DNA from: an uncultured Prevotellaceae bacterium
GTDB lineage: Bacteria; Bacteroidota; Bacteroidia; Bacteroidales; Bacteroidaceae
Direction of reading: 5' to 3'
NCBI GenBank assembly: GCA_946540735.1
Contig: CAMNIN010000017.1
Location: 1 to 56,013, forward strand
Length of the DNA stretch: 56,013 nucleotides
A program made the position numbers and the translations under genes. This document shows positions 31,476 through 40,340 of the stretch, piece by piece. Within the stretch, counting starts at the first letter, position 1. Each line of letters opens with the position of its first letter. The notes below the pieces were generated by a model. That model did not search any database. It was given only the letters and a program-made list of their open reading frames with translations, and was not told the DNA's origin.

Positions 31476-32771
31476 TTATGAGTATCTCTTGGGGTATCGC
31501 AGCAGGATGGCCATCAGTGCCACTACGCCCAGCGTCATGGGATAATAGAGGAAGGGGATGATCTCTATCGGGTTGATCTTGGCGAGTCCGGCTGCCATCA
31601 GGACTTGAGCACCGTAGGGGAGGAGGCCCTGAATGCAGCAAGAGAAAGTGTCGAGTATGCTTGCGCACTTGCGGTTGTCCAATCCGAAGCGGTCGCCGAT
31701 GGTCTTGGATATGCCGCCTACGGTGAGGATGGCCACGGTATTGTTGGCTGTGCAGACATTGACGAGACTGACGAGACCGGCTATGGATAGTTCGGCTCCC
31801 CGTTTGCTGTTGACGTGTGCCGTCAGAAGCGAGATGAGATAGTCGATACCTCCGTTGACGCGGATGATTTCCAACAAACCTCCTGCCATCATCGTGATGA
31901 TGATGAGCTCTCCCATATTGGTGATGCCTGTGCCCATGGCTTCAAACCATCCGAATACATCGTAGGCACCGCACCAGATACCAATGATGCCCGTGAGTAG
32001 TAGGCCGATCGCAAGCACTGCCATGACATTCATCCCCATGATCGCCACGATCAGGACAATGACATAGGGAGTGACTTTCACGTATTCCACGTCGGGTATG
32101 TCGGTGGGCGACTGGATGGTGGAGCCCATGAAGATGTAGAGCACGAGGATGAGAAGCGCAGAGGGTAAGGCAATGAAGAGATTGACGCGGAACTTGTCGC
32201 TCAACCTGCATTGTTGCGTACTCGTCGCCACAATGGTCGTATCCGAGATGAAGGAGAGGTTGTCGCCAAAGAAAGAACCTCCCACCACTACGGCCGACAA
32301 GAGTGCCAGACTGGCACCGGTGGATGTGGCAAGACCTGCTGCTATCGGGGTGAGCGCCACTATCGTTCCCACGCTGGTTCCGATCGACAGAGAGATGAAA
32401 CACGAGGCGATGAACAATCCGGCCAAGATCATGTTGCCAGGCAAGAACGACAACGTGAGGTTGACCGTGGCATCGATGCTCCCCATCGTCTTCGCGGAAT
32501 GCGCAAAGGCACCTGCAAGAACAAAAATCCATAACATCAGGATCAGGTTGCTCGTGCTTGCGCCTTTGCTGAAATGCTCTATTCGCTTGGAGAGAGGAAG
32601 TCCTCCGGAGATGGCAATGGCAAAAATGCTGGCGATCATGAATGCTACAGTGAGCGGTATCTTATAGAAATCGCCGGCGATCAGCGACACACCGAGGTAG
32701 ATGATGACAAAGACCATCAGCGGACTAAGTGCATACAATCCTTTCTTGTGGCTCATCTGGTTTGTGCTCAT
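31476..32771 (-). CDS. NhaC-family Na+/H+ antiporter-like transporter
   Basis: 431 residues with about 11-12 hydrophobic segments. The sequence matches the NhaC/ArsB-like fold: SIGTSVGTIVALTPIAAGLA at about 128-147 and GGSFFGDNLSFISDTTIVA at 163-181, with the conserved Asp and Ser/Thr cluster, and LVSLVNVCTANNTVAIL nearer the C-terminus. NhaC antiporters exchange sodium (sometimes malate or lactate) for protons. Here the gene sits between altronate dehydratase and the unknown gene, under an apparent LacI regulator. That makes an organic-anion substrate such as a uronate breakdown product conceivable, but the sequence alone supports only the family call. Confidence 0.85.
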   Translation of the reverse strand: MSTNQMSHKKGLYALSPLMVFVIIYLGVSLIAGDFYKIPLTVAFMIASIFAIAISGGLPLSKRIEHFSKGASTSNLILMLWIFVLAGAFAHSAKTMGSIDATVNLTLSFLPGNMILAGLFIASCFISLSIGTSVGTIVALTPIAAGLATSTGASLALLSAVVVGGSFFGDNLSFISDTTIVATSTQQCRLSDKFRVNLFIALPSALLILVLYIFMGSTIQSPTDIPDVEYVKVTPYVIVLIVAIMGMNVMAVLAIGLLLTGIIGIWCGAYDVFGWFEAMGTGITNMGELIIITMMAGGLLEIIRVNGGIDYLISLLTAHVNSKRGAELSIAGLVSLVNVCTANNTVAILTVGGISKTIGDRFGLDNRKCASILDTFSCCIQGLLPYGAQVLMAAGLAKINPIEIIPFLYYPMTLGVVALMAILLRYPKRYS

Positions 32772-32829
32772 GCCATTATCATGCTTGTTGCTTTCCTGGA
32801 AATCCTCTCGTCTTATTCGTTTTCTGACA

Positions 32830-34326
32830 TCACAAGGTTACGCCATTCTTGAAGATGGAGATCTCACGGTAGCCGTTTTTCTCGTTGCATGTCAACTCTC
32901 CGTTGGCTACGGCGATGATCTTGTCGGTGAATTCCTTGACAAGGTCCTTCATGGATGTGCCTTCCACCAGCTTTCCTGCGTTGAAGTCTATCCAATTCGG
33001 CTTTCTGGCGAACAGGCCGCTGTTGGTGGAAATCTTCATGGTGGGAATGAAGGTGCCGAAAGGAGTGCCACGGCCTGTCGTGAACAGCACGATCTGGCAT
33101 CCTGCAGAAGCGAGTGCGGTGGAAGCCACCAAATCGTTGCCCGGTGCGGAGAGCAGGTTGAGTCCAGTGGTTTTCAGACGGTCGCCGTAAGCCAGCACAC
33201 CGCTGACCGGGGCACGGCCGCATTTCTGTGTGCACCCGAGGGCTTTGTCCTCGAGGGTGGAGATGCCACCTGCCTTGTTTCCCGGAGACGGATTCTCGCC
33301 GACGGGCTCGCCATGACTGAGGAAATACTCCTTGAAGTCATTGACCAGATGCACGGTCTGCTCAAACAGTTGCCTGGTCTCACATCTGTTCATCAGAATG
33401 GTCTCGGCGCCAAACATCTCGGGCACTTCTGTCAGGATCGACGTTCCGCCTTGAGCCACCAGGTAGTCGGAGAACTCACCGACGAGGGGATTGGCGGTGA
33501 TGCCGCTGAAACCGTCGCTGCCGCCACATTTCAGACCCACGCGAAGGCGGTTGAGCTTGCAGGCTTCCCTCTTGTCCTGCGAAGCCACGGCATAGAGCTC
33601 GCGGAGGATGCTCATGCCTGCCTCCACCTCGTCACCTTCCACTTTCTGAGTCACCAGCAGGCGGATTCTTTGTGTGTCATAGTCACCCAGCATGCGCATG
33701 AAGTCATCCGGCTGGTTGTTCTCGCAACCCAGGCCGAGGACAAGCACACCGCCTGCGTTGGGGTGCAAGACGATATCACGGAGTATTTTGCGTGTGTTCT
33801 CATGATCCTCGCTCAATTGTGAGCAGCCGTAGTTGTGATGCCACGCATGGATGGCGTCGATACCTTTGCAACCGGTCTCTTTCTCCAACTGAGCGGCAAG
33901 GCGCTCTGCGATGCCGTTGACGCATCCCACGGTGGGAACGATCCAGATCTCGTTGCGGATGCCCACCTCACCGTTTTTCCTGACGTAGCCATTGAAGGTG
34001 CGCCCTTCATCAGCTATGTTGAGCTTCTCGTCCACAGGATGGTATTCGTATGTCAGGGTACCGGAGAGGTTGGTCTTGAGGTTGTTCTCATTGACCCATT
34101 CCCCCGCTTTCAGGTCGGTCTTGGCATGGCCGATCGGATAACCGTATTTGATGATATCAGTTCCCTCTGGGGCATCCTTGATCAGTATCTTGTGCCCCAT
34201 GGGCGTGTCTTGACAAATGGTGATGCACTGTCCATCGACCTCGATTTGCTCGCCTTTAGTGAAGGCTTTCAGGCATACTACCACGGAGTCTGCCGGATTG
34301 ATTTTGATAAATGTTGCTGGATTCAT
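32830..34326 (-). CDS. uxaA: Altronate dehydratase
   Basis: 498 residues, almost the same length as E. coli UxaA. The N-terminal SAF domain (about 1-95) includes FTKGEQIEVDGQCITICQDTPMGHKI, and the catalytic part shows GYVRKNGEVGIRNEIWIVPTVGCVN, WHHNYGCSQLSEDHENT, LGLGCENNQ and KCGGSDGFSGITANPL. It removes water from D-altronate to give 2-keto-3-deoxygluconate in the galacturonate isomerase pathway, using iron. I start at ATG 34326 since the larger upstream frame overlaps the LacI gene. uxaB, uxaC and kdgK/kdgA are not in the window. It lies 14 bases downstream of the LacI gene. Confidence 0.95.
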   Translation of the reverse strand: MNPATFIKINPADSVVVCLKAFTKGEQIEVDGQCITICQDTPMGHKILIKDAPEGTDIIKYGYPIGHAKTDLKAGEWVNENNLKTNLSGTLTYEYHPVDEKLNIADEGRTFNGYVRKNGEVGIRNEIWIVPTVGCVNGIAERLAAQLEKETGCKGIDAIHAWHHNYGCSQLSEDHENTRKILRDIVLHPNAGGVLVLGLGCENNQPDDFMRMLGDYDTQRIRLLVTQKVEGDEVEAGMSILRELYAVASQDKREACKLNRLRVGLKCGGSDGFSGITANPLVGEFSDYLVAQGGTSILTEVPEMFGAETILMNRCETRQLFEQTVHLVNDFKEYFLSHGEPVGENPSPGNKAGGISTLEDKALGCTQKCGRAPVSGVLAYGDRLKTTGLNLLSAPGNDLVASTALASAGCQIVLFTTGRGTPFGTFIPTMKISTNSGLFARKPNWIDFNAGKLVEGTSMKDLVKEFTDKIIAVANGELTCNEKNGYREISIFKNGVTL

Positions 34327-34340
34327 AATAGTAATTAGTT

Positions 34341-35405
34341 TTAGATCATCGTTCGTTGGTAGAAATCCACGTTTTCCTTGTTGAGAATCTCTATCGGCAT
34401 GTAGTTCACCGGTTTGACTTTTTTCTTGAGTACGATGGCCCGGAACAGGGCCTCGACACAATAATAGCCCTGCATATAGGCATGCTGGGCGATGAGGAAG
34501 GATATGCTGCCCTCGCGCAGGCATTTGGCGTTTTTCTGCACCATGTCATAGCCCATGATCTGCACGTCGCGCCTGTTGGTGCGGAGCAAGAATTCGCCGA
34601 CGATATGTGCTTTTGAGCAGAACGTGATGCAGTGGTGGGTGTGGGGATGGGTGGTGAAATACTCCTCCAGTATCCTGTCGTAAACTGCCTTACCCTCGTC
34701 CAGAGGGAGGTTTACTTCCTCGATGGTGACATTGGGGAAATGGTCGTGCATGTAATGCCGGAATCCCACTTCCCGGTTGTCTTGCTGCTTGCTGGCCACT
34801 CGTCCGTTCTTCATCTGCTTCATCACCATGATTTCCTTGCTTCCGGATGCGATGAGCATGAGCATCTTGGCTGCGAAATAGCCACTGCAGAAAGAGTCCT
34901 GTCCGTAGAACGAGAGGGGCTTGAGGTCTGGCATATAGGAGTCGAGCATGACGAAGGGAATGCCTTGCTCATGAAGCTGGTCGGTGAACAGACGGGTCAT
35001 GTCAAGGTGAGAGGGGACGATGATCACTCCGTCGGGTTGTTGCGACAGGCATTCGGTGTATGCCTCCTTGAATGTGTCATCCTCAAACCGTTGATAATAC
35101 AGAATCTTGAGGTGGACATTGAAATCACGCCTCGCATCACAGGCTTTCGACGCTCCTTCCTCTATCTCTTCCCAGTAAGCTTCCGATGCATGCTTGGGCA
35201 TGATGATGATGAAGGTGTAGTGGCGGTTGTAGGCCAGTGCGCTCGCATACATGTTGGGCTGGTAATTCATTTCCCGGAGCGCTTTCTCCACCTTTTCCCG
35301 GGCAGGGGCAGATACGTTGGGCCTGTTGTGGAGCACTCGGTCCACAGTGCCCACGGAAACTCCTGCGCGCACAGCGATATCCTTGATTCTGATTTTCTCG
35401 GTCAT
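34341..35405 (-). CDS. LacI-family transcriptional regulator, probably of the galacturonate module
   Basis: 354 residues. The N-terminal helix-turn-helix at about 6-26 (IKDIAVRAGVSVGTVDRVL) and hinge helix (EKVEKALREMNYQPN) are typical. The rest is a periplasmic-binding-like sugar sensor domain with DGVIIVPSHLD, FYGQDSFCSGYFAAKML and IMGYDMVQKNAK. It is first in a run of five minus-strand genes, with the altronate dehydratase start 14 bases after its stop, so it is likely to control itself and the downstream genes in response to a uronate intermediate. Its own operator is not evident; the leader is only about 27 bases. Confidence 0.9.
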   Translation of the reverse strand: MTEKIRIKDIAVRAGVSVGTVDRVLHNRPNVSAPAREKVEKALREMNYQPNMYASALAYNRHYTFIIIMPKHASEAYWEEIEEGASKACDARRDFNVHLKILYYQRFEDDTFKEAYTECLSQQPDGVIIVPSHLDMTRLFTDQLHEQGIPFVMLDSYMPDLKPLSFYGQDSFCSGYFAAKMLMLIASGSKEIMVMKQMKNGRVASKQQDNREVGFRHYMHDHFPNVTIEEVNLPLDEGKAVYDRILEEYFTTHPHTHHCITFCSKAHIVGEFLLRTNRRDVQIMGYDMVQKNAKCLREGSISFLIAQHAYMQGYYCVEALFRAIVLKKKVKPVNYMPIEILNKENVDFYQRTMI

Positions 35406-35437
35406 TGAGCAGATATTGATTTGTGGGTTTCAATTTG

Positions 35438-35445
35438 CAAAAATA
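35438..35445 (-). promoter_or_regulatory. Promoter -7 box for the LacI-uxaA module
   Basis: Minus strand TATTTTTG followed by C, 33 bases upstream of the ATG at 35405. The five-gene module has no other good box between genes. Confidence 0.65.
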
Positions 35446-35491
35446 CAATTTTTTCCTGAAACAACCAAAAATGTGCCCATGAAGATGACGC

Positions 35492-36430
35492 TCACAATGA
35501 CCATGCGTAAGTATCGTAGCACACGCCTCTGCCGCCAAACCCTTCTTTCTGGTAGATCAGGGTCTCGTTGAGTACGGCTCCATGTTCTTCGGTTGATTTC
35601 CCGAAATCCACAAATTGCTTGTCTTTGAAATCTTTTTGGAGCAACTGCATGTAGATGCTGTCGATGGCATGCAAGTGCTTTCCTTGCTTGGTGGCAGAGA
35701 TGTATTGGGCGTGCGCGATGGCTCCGCAATCATAGATGACGGTGCCTCCAAGCATCTCTCCGTCGAGGAGGGCTACGTAGAGATGTATGTTGTCGGGAAA
35801 TAGGTTCTTGAGCAGGGTTATCTCCTCCAGGGTGTGCACAGGTGCGGCATTATATTTAGTTCGCAGGTTGCCGATCAGGACATCCCAGAATGTGGCGAAA
35901 TCGTCACTTTTTTTCACGACGATTCCGTCTCTGAATGCCTTATGGGCACCATATCGGCGGTCACGTCGCCATGCGACGGGATCAGAGGGCTTGACGACGG
36001 AAGCGATGTCGCGGCCAGTCAGTTGCGCATCGCATACCTTGTAGAGCGCATAGAGGTCCTCTTCGGATGGCAGACGATGATAGATCCACGGCACGGCTTT
36101 GTAGATCACCCGCTCAAATCCCGAGTCACGCAGATAACTGTTGATTTGCCGGAACAGGCCGCACACGTCATTGGCAGTGGCGCGGCCTCCCATCACCAGT
36201 CCACCGTACGTGAGACCTTCGTGGGTGATGAAAGTGTTGCCGCTTGCATTGCCGGGAAGCAACGCATAAAGCCCTTTCTCGTCATAAAACAGGAGCGAGT
36301 GGTCGTGAAACCGGTCATGGTGATAGTCCATGTATCGACGGTCGAAGAGGAACGTGCCATTCTTGGAATGGACGACAAAGTCATTCCATTCCTCCATTCT
36401 CGATGGGGTATAGCGCTCTATTCGGAACAT
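35492..36430 (-). CDS. FemAB/GNAT-like acyltransferase
   Basis: 312 residues, cytoplasmic. It has the layout of a FemAB or peptidoglycan-bridge / Acetyltransf_6 protein: an N-terminal half with GTFLFDRRYMDYH and LLPGNASGNTFITHEGLTYGG, and a C-terminal GNAT-like half with LYVALLDGEMLGGTVIYDCG and AHAQYISATKQGKHLHAIDSI-type strands (split here). It likely transfers an amino-acyl or acyl group, possibly onto a sugar-nucleotide or envelope glycan as suggested by the neighbours RfbB and the sugar-ketoisomerase. It overlaps the upstream cupin gene by 13 bases. It is the last gene of the seven-gene run. Confidence 0.75.
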   Translation of the reverse strand: MFRIERYTPSRMEEWNDFVVHSKNGTFLFDRRYMDYHHDRFHDHSLLFYDEKGLYALLPGNASGNTFITHEGLTYGGLVMGGRATANDVCGLFRQINSYLRDSGFERVIYKAVPWIYHRLPSEEDLYALYKVCDAQLTGRDIASVVKPSDPVAWRRDRRYGAHKAFRDGIVVKKSDDFATFWDVLIGNLRTKYNAAPVHTLEEITLLKNLFPDNIHLYVALLDGEMLGGTVIYDCGAIAHAQYISATKQGKHLHAIDSIYMQLLQKDFKDKQFVDFGKSTEEHGAVLNETLIYQKEGFGGRGVCYDTYAWSL

Positions 36431-36831
36431 TTCACATACTCCAGAAATTCGTCGTACTCTCGGATATAGTCTTCCTCTTCAAAAAGATGGGAGGCCAGCA
36501 CAAGGCAAACCGACCCTGACGAGAAATCGTCGAGGGTGCGCCATATCCCAGTGCCGACGTAGAGGCCTTGGTAAGGGTGGTTCAGATGATAGGTCGTGCG
36601 CTCATGGCCATTGTCGAGCGTCACGTTGAACGAACCGCTGACCGCCACGATCAGTTCCTCACATGTCTTGTGCGCATGTCCTCCGCGGCTTTCCCCGGAG
36701 GGAATGTCGTAGGTCCAATACACACGCGCGATATCGAATGGCACTTCTATCGTCTGCTCAGCCACTGTGAGATTGCCCCTCGGGTCGATGATTTTGGGCA
36801 GCGACACGAGGCGGCATTTACTTTTCTGCAT
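36418..36831 (-). CDS. dTDP-4-keto-6-deoxyhexose 3,4-ketoisomerase-like cupin (FdtA/QdtA, WxcM-like)
   Basis: 137 residues, the size of FdtA-type enzymes. Cupin motif 1 is [19 protein letters not shown] with the catalytic His residues, and motif 2 includes [14 protein letters not shown]. Known members convert dTDP-4-keto-6-deoxyglucose into the 3-keto isomer, on the way to dTDP-Fuc3NAc or Qui3NAc. The RfbB enzyme that makes this substrate is encoded two genes upstream, which supports the call. The partner aminotransferase is not seen here. It overlaps purT by 14 bases and the acyltransferase gene by 13 bases, implying translational coupling. Confidence 0.85.
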   Translation of the reverse strand: MQKSKCRLVSLPKIIDPRGNLTVAEQTIEVPFDIARVYWTYDIPSGESRGGHAHKTCEELIVAVSGSFNVTLDNGHERTTYHLNHPYQGLYVGTGIWRTLDDFSSGSVCLVLASHLFEEEDYIREYDEFLEYVKCSE

Positions 36832-37999
36832 ACGGATCTGTACCTAAAACGGTTTTTGCCAGTCGTTTCGCCTTCTCCCTCAGTTGGGTGGTGTCTGCAT
36901 CCACGTCTCCATAGCAGAGCACGACGCCCATCCTGCGGCCATAGTGCGCTTCTGGCTTTCCGAAAATGCGGATGCGGGTGCGGTCTTCTCTCAACGCCTC
37001 TGTCAGGTTGTAATCCAGTGGTTGGTCTGACTCTTGTCCGGAGAGGATGACGGCGCTGCACCCTGCATGCTCCAGGTGGATACCGGCAATGGGCAGGCCC
37101 AGCACAGCCCTCAGGTGCAACTCAAACTCGCTGAGGTTGGTCGTGTGGCCGAGGGTCACCATGCCCGTGTCATGAGGACGGGGACTCAGTTCGGAGAAGA
37201 TTACTTCGCCTTGTTTGGTCAGGAAAAACTCCACGCCCCAGATGCCAGCTCCTGTCAGCGCCTTGGTCACGGTATCGGCCATGTGCTGCGCTTGCGCGAG
37301 TGCCTCCTCGCTGATGTGGTAGGGCTGCCAGCTCTCTCGGTAATCCCCTCCTTTCTGCACATGTCCGATCGGCGGGCAGAATAGGGTGGGACCGTCTTTC
37401 TGGGTGACGGTGAGGAGGGTGAATTCGGAGTCGAAGTCAATGAACTCTTCGATGATGACTTCCTTTACGTCTCCTCTGCTGCCCTCCATCGCTTCCTCAA
37501 AAGCCTTTTCCAGTTCCTGAGGACTGTGCACATAGCTCTGGCCATGTCCGCTCGATGACATCAGCGGCTTGACGACGCAGGGGAAACCGATGGCATGGGC
37601 TGCCGTCTTGAATTCCTCCAGTGTCTTGGCGTAGAAATACTTGGCTGTCCGCAGTCCCAATTCTTTGGATGCCAAGTCGCGGATGGCACGGCGGTTCATG
37701 GTGAAGTTCACCGCACGGGCACTGGGCACGACTTGGATGCCCTCTTGCTCAAACTGGAAGAGTTTCTCGGTGCGGATGGCCTCAATCTCTGGGACGATGA
37801 TGTCGGGACGGTGCTTGCGCACTGCAGCTTCCAGGGCATCACCGTCGAGCATGGAGAAAACCTCTCTCTCGTCAGCTACTTGCATGGCAGGTGCATTGTC
37901 GTATCTGTCACATGCCACGACATAGACTCCCGCTCTCTTGGCGGCTATCACAAACTCCTTGCCCAACTCTCCTGAGCCCAAAAGCAATATTTTCTTCAT
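36818..37999 (-). CDS. purT: Formate-dependent phosphoribosylglycinamide formyltransferase (GAR transformylase 2)
   Basis: 393 residues, full length for PurT. ATP-grasp enzyme that forms formyl-GAR from GAR, formate and ATP in purine synthesis. N-terminal nucleotide-binding start [19 protein letters not shown], then [14 protein letters not shown], the ATP-grasp motifs [17 protein letters not shown] and [14 protein letters not shown], and the metal region [25 protein letters not shown]. It has no other purine genes beside it but sits in a sugar-nucleotide operon, with rfbB ending 15 bases upstream of its start. Confidence 0.95.
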   Translation of the reverse strand: MKKILLLGSGELGKEFVIAAKRAGVYVVACDRYDNAPAMQVADEREVFSMLDGDALEAAVRKHRPDIIVPEIEAIRTEKLFQFEQEGIQVVPSARAVNFTMNRRAIRDLASKELGLRTAKYFYAKTLEEFKTAAHAIGFPCVVKPLMSSSGHGQSYVHSPQELEKAFEEAMEGSRGDVKEVIIEEFIDFDSEFTLLTVTQKDGPTLFCPPIGHVQKGGDYRESWQPYHISEEALAQAQHMADTVTKALTGAGIWGVEFFLTKQGEVIFSELSPRPHDTGMVTLGHTTNLSEFELHLRAVLGLPIAGIHLEHAGCSAVILSGQESDQPLDYNLTEALREDRTRIRIFGKPEAHYGRRMGVVLCYGDVDADTTQLREKAKRLAKTVLGTDPYAEK

Positions 38000-38014
38000 T
38001 TTCTGATGCTGTCT

Positions 38015-39148
38015 TTATCGGTTACTGTACATGGTCTCATAATAATTCTGGTAATCACCGGAGGTGACATTGTCCAACCAGTCCTGATGGTCAAGATACC
38101 ATCGCACGGTCTTTTCGATGCCTTCCTCGAACTGCAGCGAGGGTTCCCAGCCCAACTCTCTCTGGAGTTTGGTCGAATCGATGGCATAGCGCAGGTCATG
38201 GCCGGCACGGTCGGTCACAAATGTGATAAGGTCCATGTCCTCACCTTCCTTCCTACCAAGAAGGCGGTCGACGGTTTGGATGAGCACCTTGATGATGTCG
38301 ATGTTTTTCCATTCGTTGAAACCGCCGATATTATAGGTCTCCGCGGTTTTTCCTTCATGGAAGATCAGGTCTATGGCCCTGGCGTGGTCCTCGACGAAAA
38401 GCCAGTCTCTCACGTTCTCTCCCTTCCCGTAGACCGGCAATGCTTTGCGGTGGCGTATGTTGTTGATGAAGAGAGGTATAAGTTTCTCGGGAAATTGGTA
38501 TGGACCGTAGTTGTTGGAGCAATTGGTCACAATGACAGGCAATCCGTAAGTGTCGTGGTAAGCTCTCACGAAGTGGTCACTTGAAGCCTTGGCGGCGGAG
38601 TAGGGGGAGTGAGGATTGTATTTGGTCGTCTCCTCAAAGAATCGGTCTCCGTAGGCCAGATGATGCTCGGACGAGGAGGCTGTCGTGGTGAAAGGAGGCT
38701 CGATGCCGTCGGGGTGGGTCAGTTCAAGAGCACCATACACCTCGTCGGTGGAGATATGATAGAACCGTTTGCCCTCGTATTTCTCAGGCAAGGATTCCCA
38801 GTAGATCTTTGCTGCCTGCAACAAAGAGAGCGTTCCCATCACGTTGGTCTTGGCGAATGTGAAGGGATCCTTGATGGAACGGTCGACATGGCTTTCCGCT
38901 GCGAGATGGATGATGCCATCCACTTTTTTCTCCTGCATCAGTTTCAGAAAAGCCTCGAAATCGCAGATGTCCATTTTCACAAACTCGTAATTGGGCTTGT
39001 TCTCAACATCTTTCAGGTTGGCCAGATTGCCTGCATAGGTCAGTTTGTCGAGATTGATGATGTGGTATTCGGGGTATTTGTTGACAAACAAACGCACCAC
39101 ATGGCTGCCGATGAATCCTGCGCCGCCTGTAATAACAATGGTTTTCAT
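38015..39148 (-). CDS. rfbB: dTDP-glucose 4,6-dehydratase
   Basis: 377 residues from ATG 39148, chosen because the Rossmann motif starts immediately (KTIVITGGAGFIGSHVVRL). Catalytic and family motifs follow: AAESHVDRSI, STDEVYGALE, and the YSAAKASSDH Tyr-X3-Lys, then NCSNNYGPYQFPEKLIP. It converts dTDP-glucose into dTDP-4-keto-6-deoxyglucose. About 377 residues is slightly longer than the common 350 because of a loop at 150-190 (TTTASSSEHHLAYGDRFFEE). rfbA, rfbC and rfbD are not in the window; the ketoisomerase two genes on suggests that a non-rhamnose amino-sugar branch may use the product. Confidence 0.93.
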   Translation of the reverse strand: MKTIVITGGAGFIGSHVVRLFVNKYPEYHIINLDKLTYAGNLANLKDVENKPNYEFVKMDICDFEAFLKLMQEKKVDGIIHLAAESHVDRSIKDPFTFAKTNVMGTLSLLQAAKIYWESLPEKYEGKRFYHISTDEVYGALELTHPDGIEPPFTTTASSSEHHLAYGDRFFEETTKYNPHSPYSAAKASSDHFVRAYHDTYGLPVIVTNCSNNYGPYQFPEKLIPLFINNIRHRKALPVYGKGENVRDWLFVEDHARAIDLIFHEGKTAETYNIGGFNEWKNIDIIKVLIQTVDRLLGRKEGEDMDLITFVTDRAGHDLRYAIDSTKLQRELGWEPSLQFEEGIEKTVRWYLDHQDWLDNVTSGDYQNYYETMYSNR

Positions 39149-39192
39149 AATGCTTATGTCGTTTTTATGGGTTACTTTTGATGATATGCAAA

Positions 39193-39702
39193 CTATTTCA
39201 CTTGAAGTTTGGCGTTGCCTAATGATATAACCTCGCAATCGGTGAATTTATTGCCTTCGATGGTTAATCTCACCAAAGTCCGCTCTGTTTGCCATCCTTG
39301 GAGCCCTGCGGCACCCGGATTGATATGTAATAGGTTGAGGGTCTTGTCGTATTTCACCTTCAGGATGTGGGAGTGCCCGCTGATGAACAACTGAGGCGGA
39401 CGGGCATAGATCTGCCGGGCGATGCTTGGATCATATCTGCCGGGATATCCGCCGATGTGTTTCATCAGCACATCCACATCCTCACATTTGAAGCGCAGGA
39501 TTTCCGGAAACATCAGTCGCAGATCACCGCCGTCGCAATTGCCGCATACGGCTTTCAACGGGCGGAATGCAGACAAGCGTTCGGCCAATTCCGTGGAACA
39601 GATATCGCCGGCATGCCAAATCTCGTCGCATGGCTCAAAATACTTTAGATAGCGATCATCCCAATAAGAGTGGGTGTCGCTGATGATGCCTATCTTTCTC
39701 AT
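39193..39702 (-). CDS. YfcE/MJ0936-type metallophosphoesterase
   Basis: 169 residues, typical of this small family. Metal-binding motifs are visible: SDTHS (8-12), HAGDI (30-34), GNCDGG around 53-58, and SGHSH around 108-112. It is a cytoplasmic phosphodiesterase of uncertain natural substrate. Its start overlaps the kinase-like gene stop by four bases (ATGA-type), and the next gene, rfbB, begins 44 bases after its stop. Thus it belongs to the same run. Confidence 0.9.
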   Translation of the reverse strand: MRKIGIISDTHSYWDDRYLKYFEPCDEIWHAGDICSTELAERLSAFRPLKAVCGNCDGGDLRLMFPEILRFKCEDVDVLMKHIGGYPGRYDPSIARQIYARPPQLFISGHSHILKVKYDKTLNLLHINPGAAGLQGWQTERTLVRLTIEGNKFTDCEVISLGNAKLQVK

Positions 39703-40340
39703 TCTTGACTTCTTACTTGCTGCTCGAGGCGTTGCCTGATGAAATATGCAATCAGTTTCTCTGTTCCCTCAAGCCCCAGAAGCGACGAGTTGACGCACAG
39801 GTCGTAAGACTGGCTGTCGCCCCATTTCTTGCCTGTGTAGTAACCGTAGTAGGAAGCCCGGCTGCTCTCTTTGTTGTTGATGATCTTGATGGCTGCGTCC
39901 CGGTCGCATCCGTGGCGTTTCATGACCTGCTGCACACGGAAATCAAGATCAGCGGTGATAAACACGTTGAAGACATTGGGGTAGTCGCGGAGGATATAGT
40001 CGGCGCAGCGTCCAACAAACACACAGTTGCCCGCGTCTGCCGCCTTCTTGATGGCCTCGGACTGAAATTGGAACAGGCTCTCCTGAGAGAAGTTGTTGGT
40101 ATAGAAATTGTTGTCGTCGATATGCTGGGTGTGCAAGTGAAACAATGATTTGAAAAACCTCCAGTGCTCGTCGTGCTGCTCGAAGAATTTCTCACTGAAA
40201 CCGCTCTCCTTTGCCGCGAGGTTGAGCAGTTCCTTGTCATAAAACACACATCCGAACTCCTCGGCAAGCATTTTGCCGATGGTCCTGCCGCCGCTGCCTA
40301 ATTGGCGGCCGATATTGATGATGATCTTCGGGTCGGTCAT
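39699..40340 (-). CDS. Cytidylate kinase-like P-loop protein (Cytidylate_kin2)
   Basis: 213 residues. P-loop GRQLGSGGRTIGKMLAEEF near residues 11-29 matches the Cytidylate_kin2 family, and VGRCADYILRDYPNVFNVFI and the LID-like region REAAIKIINNKESSRASYY-type sequence (here CDRDAAIKIINNKESSRA) follow. The family is related to, but distinct from, the housekeeping Cmk, and its substrate is not settled. Its overlaps by four bases on both sides show tight coupling with the MATE exporter and the phosphoesterase. Confidence 0.85.
   Translation of the reverse strand: MTDPKIIINIGRQLGSGGRTIGKMLAEEFGCVFYDKELLNLAAKESGFSEKFFEQHDEHWRFFKSLFHLHTQHIDDNNFYTNNFSQESLFQFQSEAIKKAADAGNCVFVGRCADYILRDYPNVFNVFITADLDFRVQQVMKRHGCDRDAAIKIINNKESSRASYYGYYTGKKWGDSQSYDLCVNSSLLGLEGTEKLIAYFIRQRLEQQVRSQE

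Noticed and set aside
34327..34524. N-terminal extension of altronate dehydratase reaching into lacI
   Set aside because: The extension overlaps the lacI coding region in another frame; homology starts at the ATG 34326.
29106..35405. A classical SusC/SusD polysaccharide utilisation locus
   Set aside because: No SusC/SusD pair is present; the only TonB receptor belongs to the thiamine operon.
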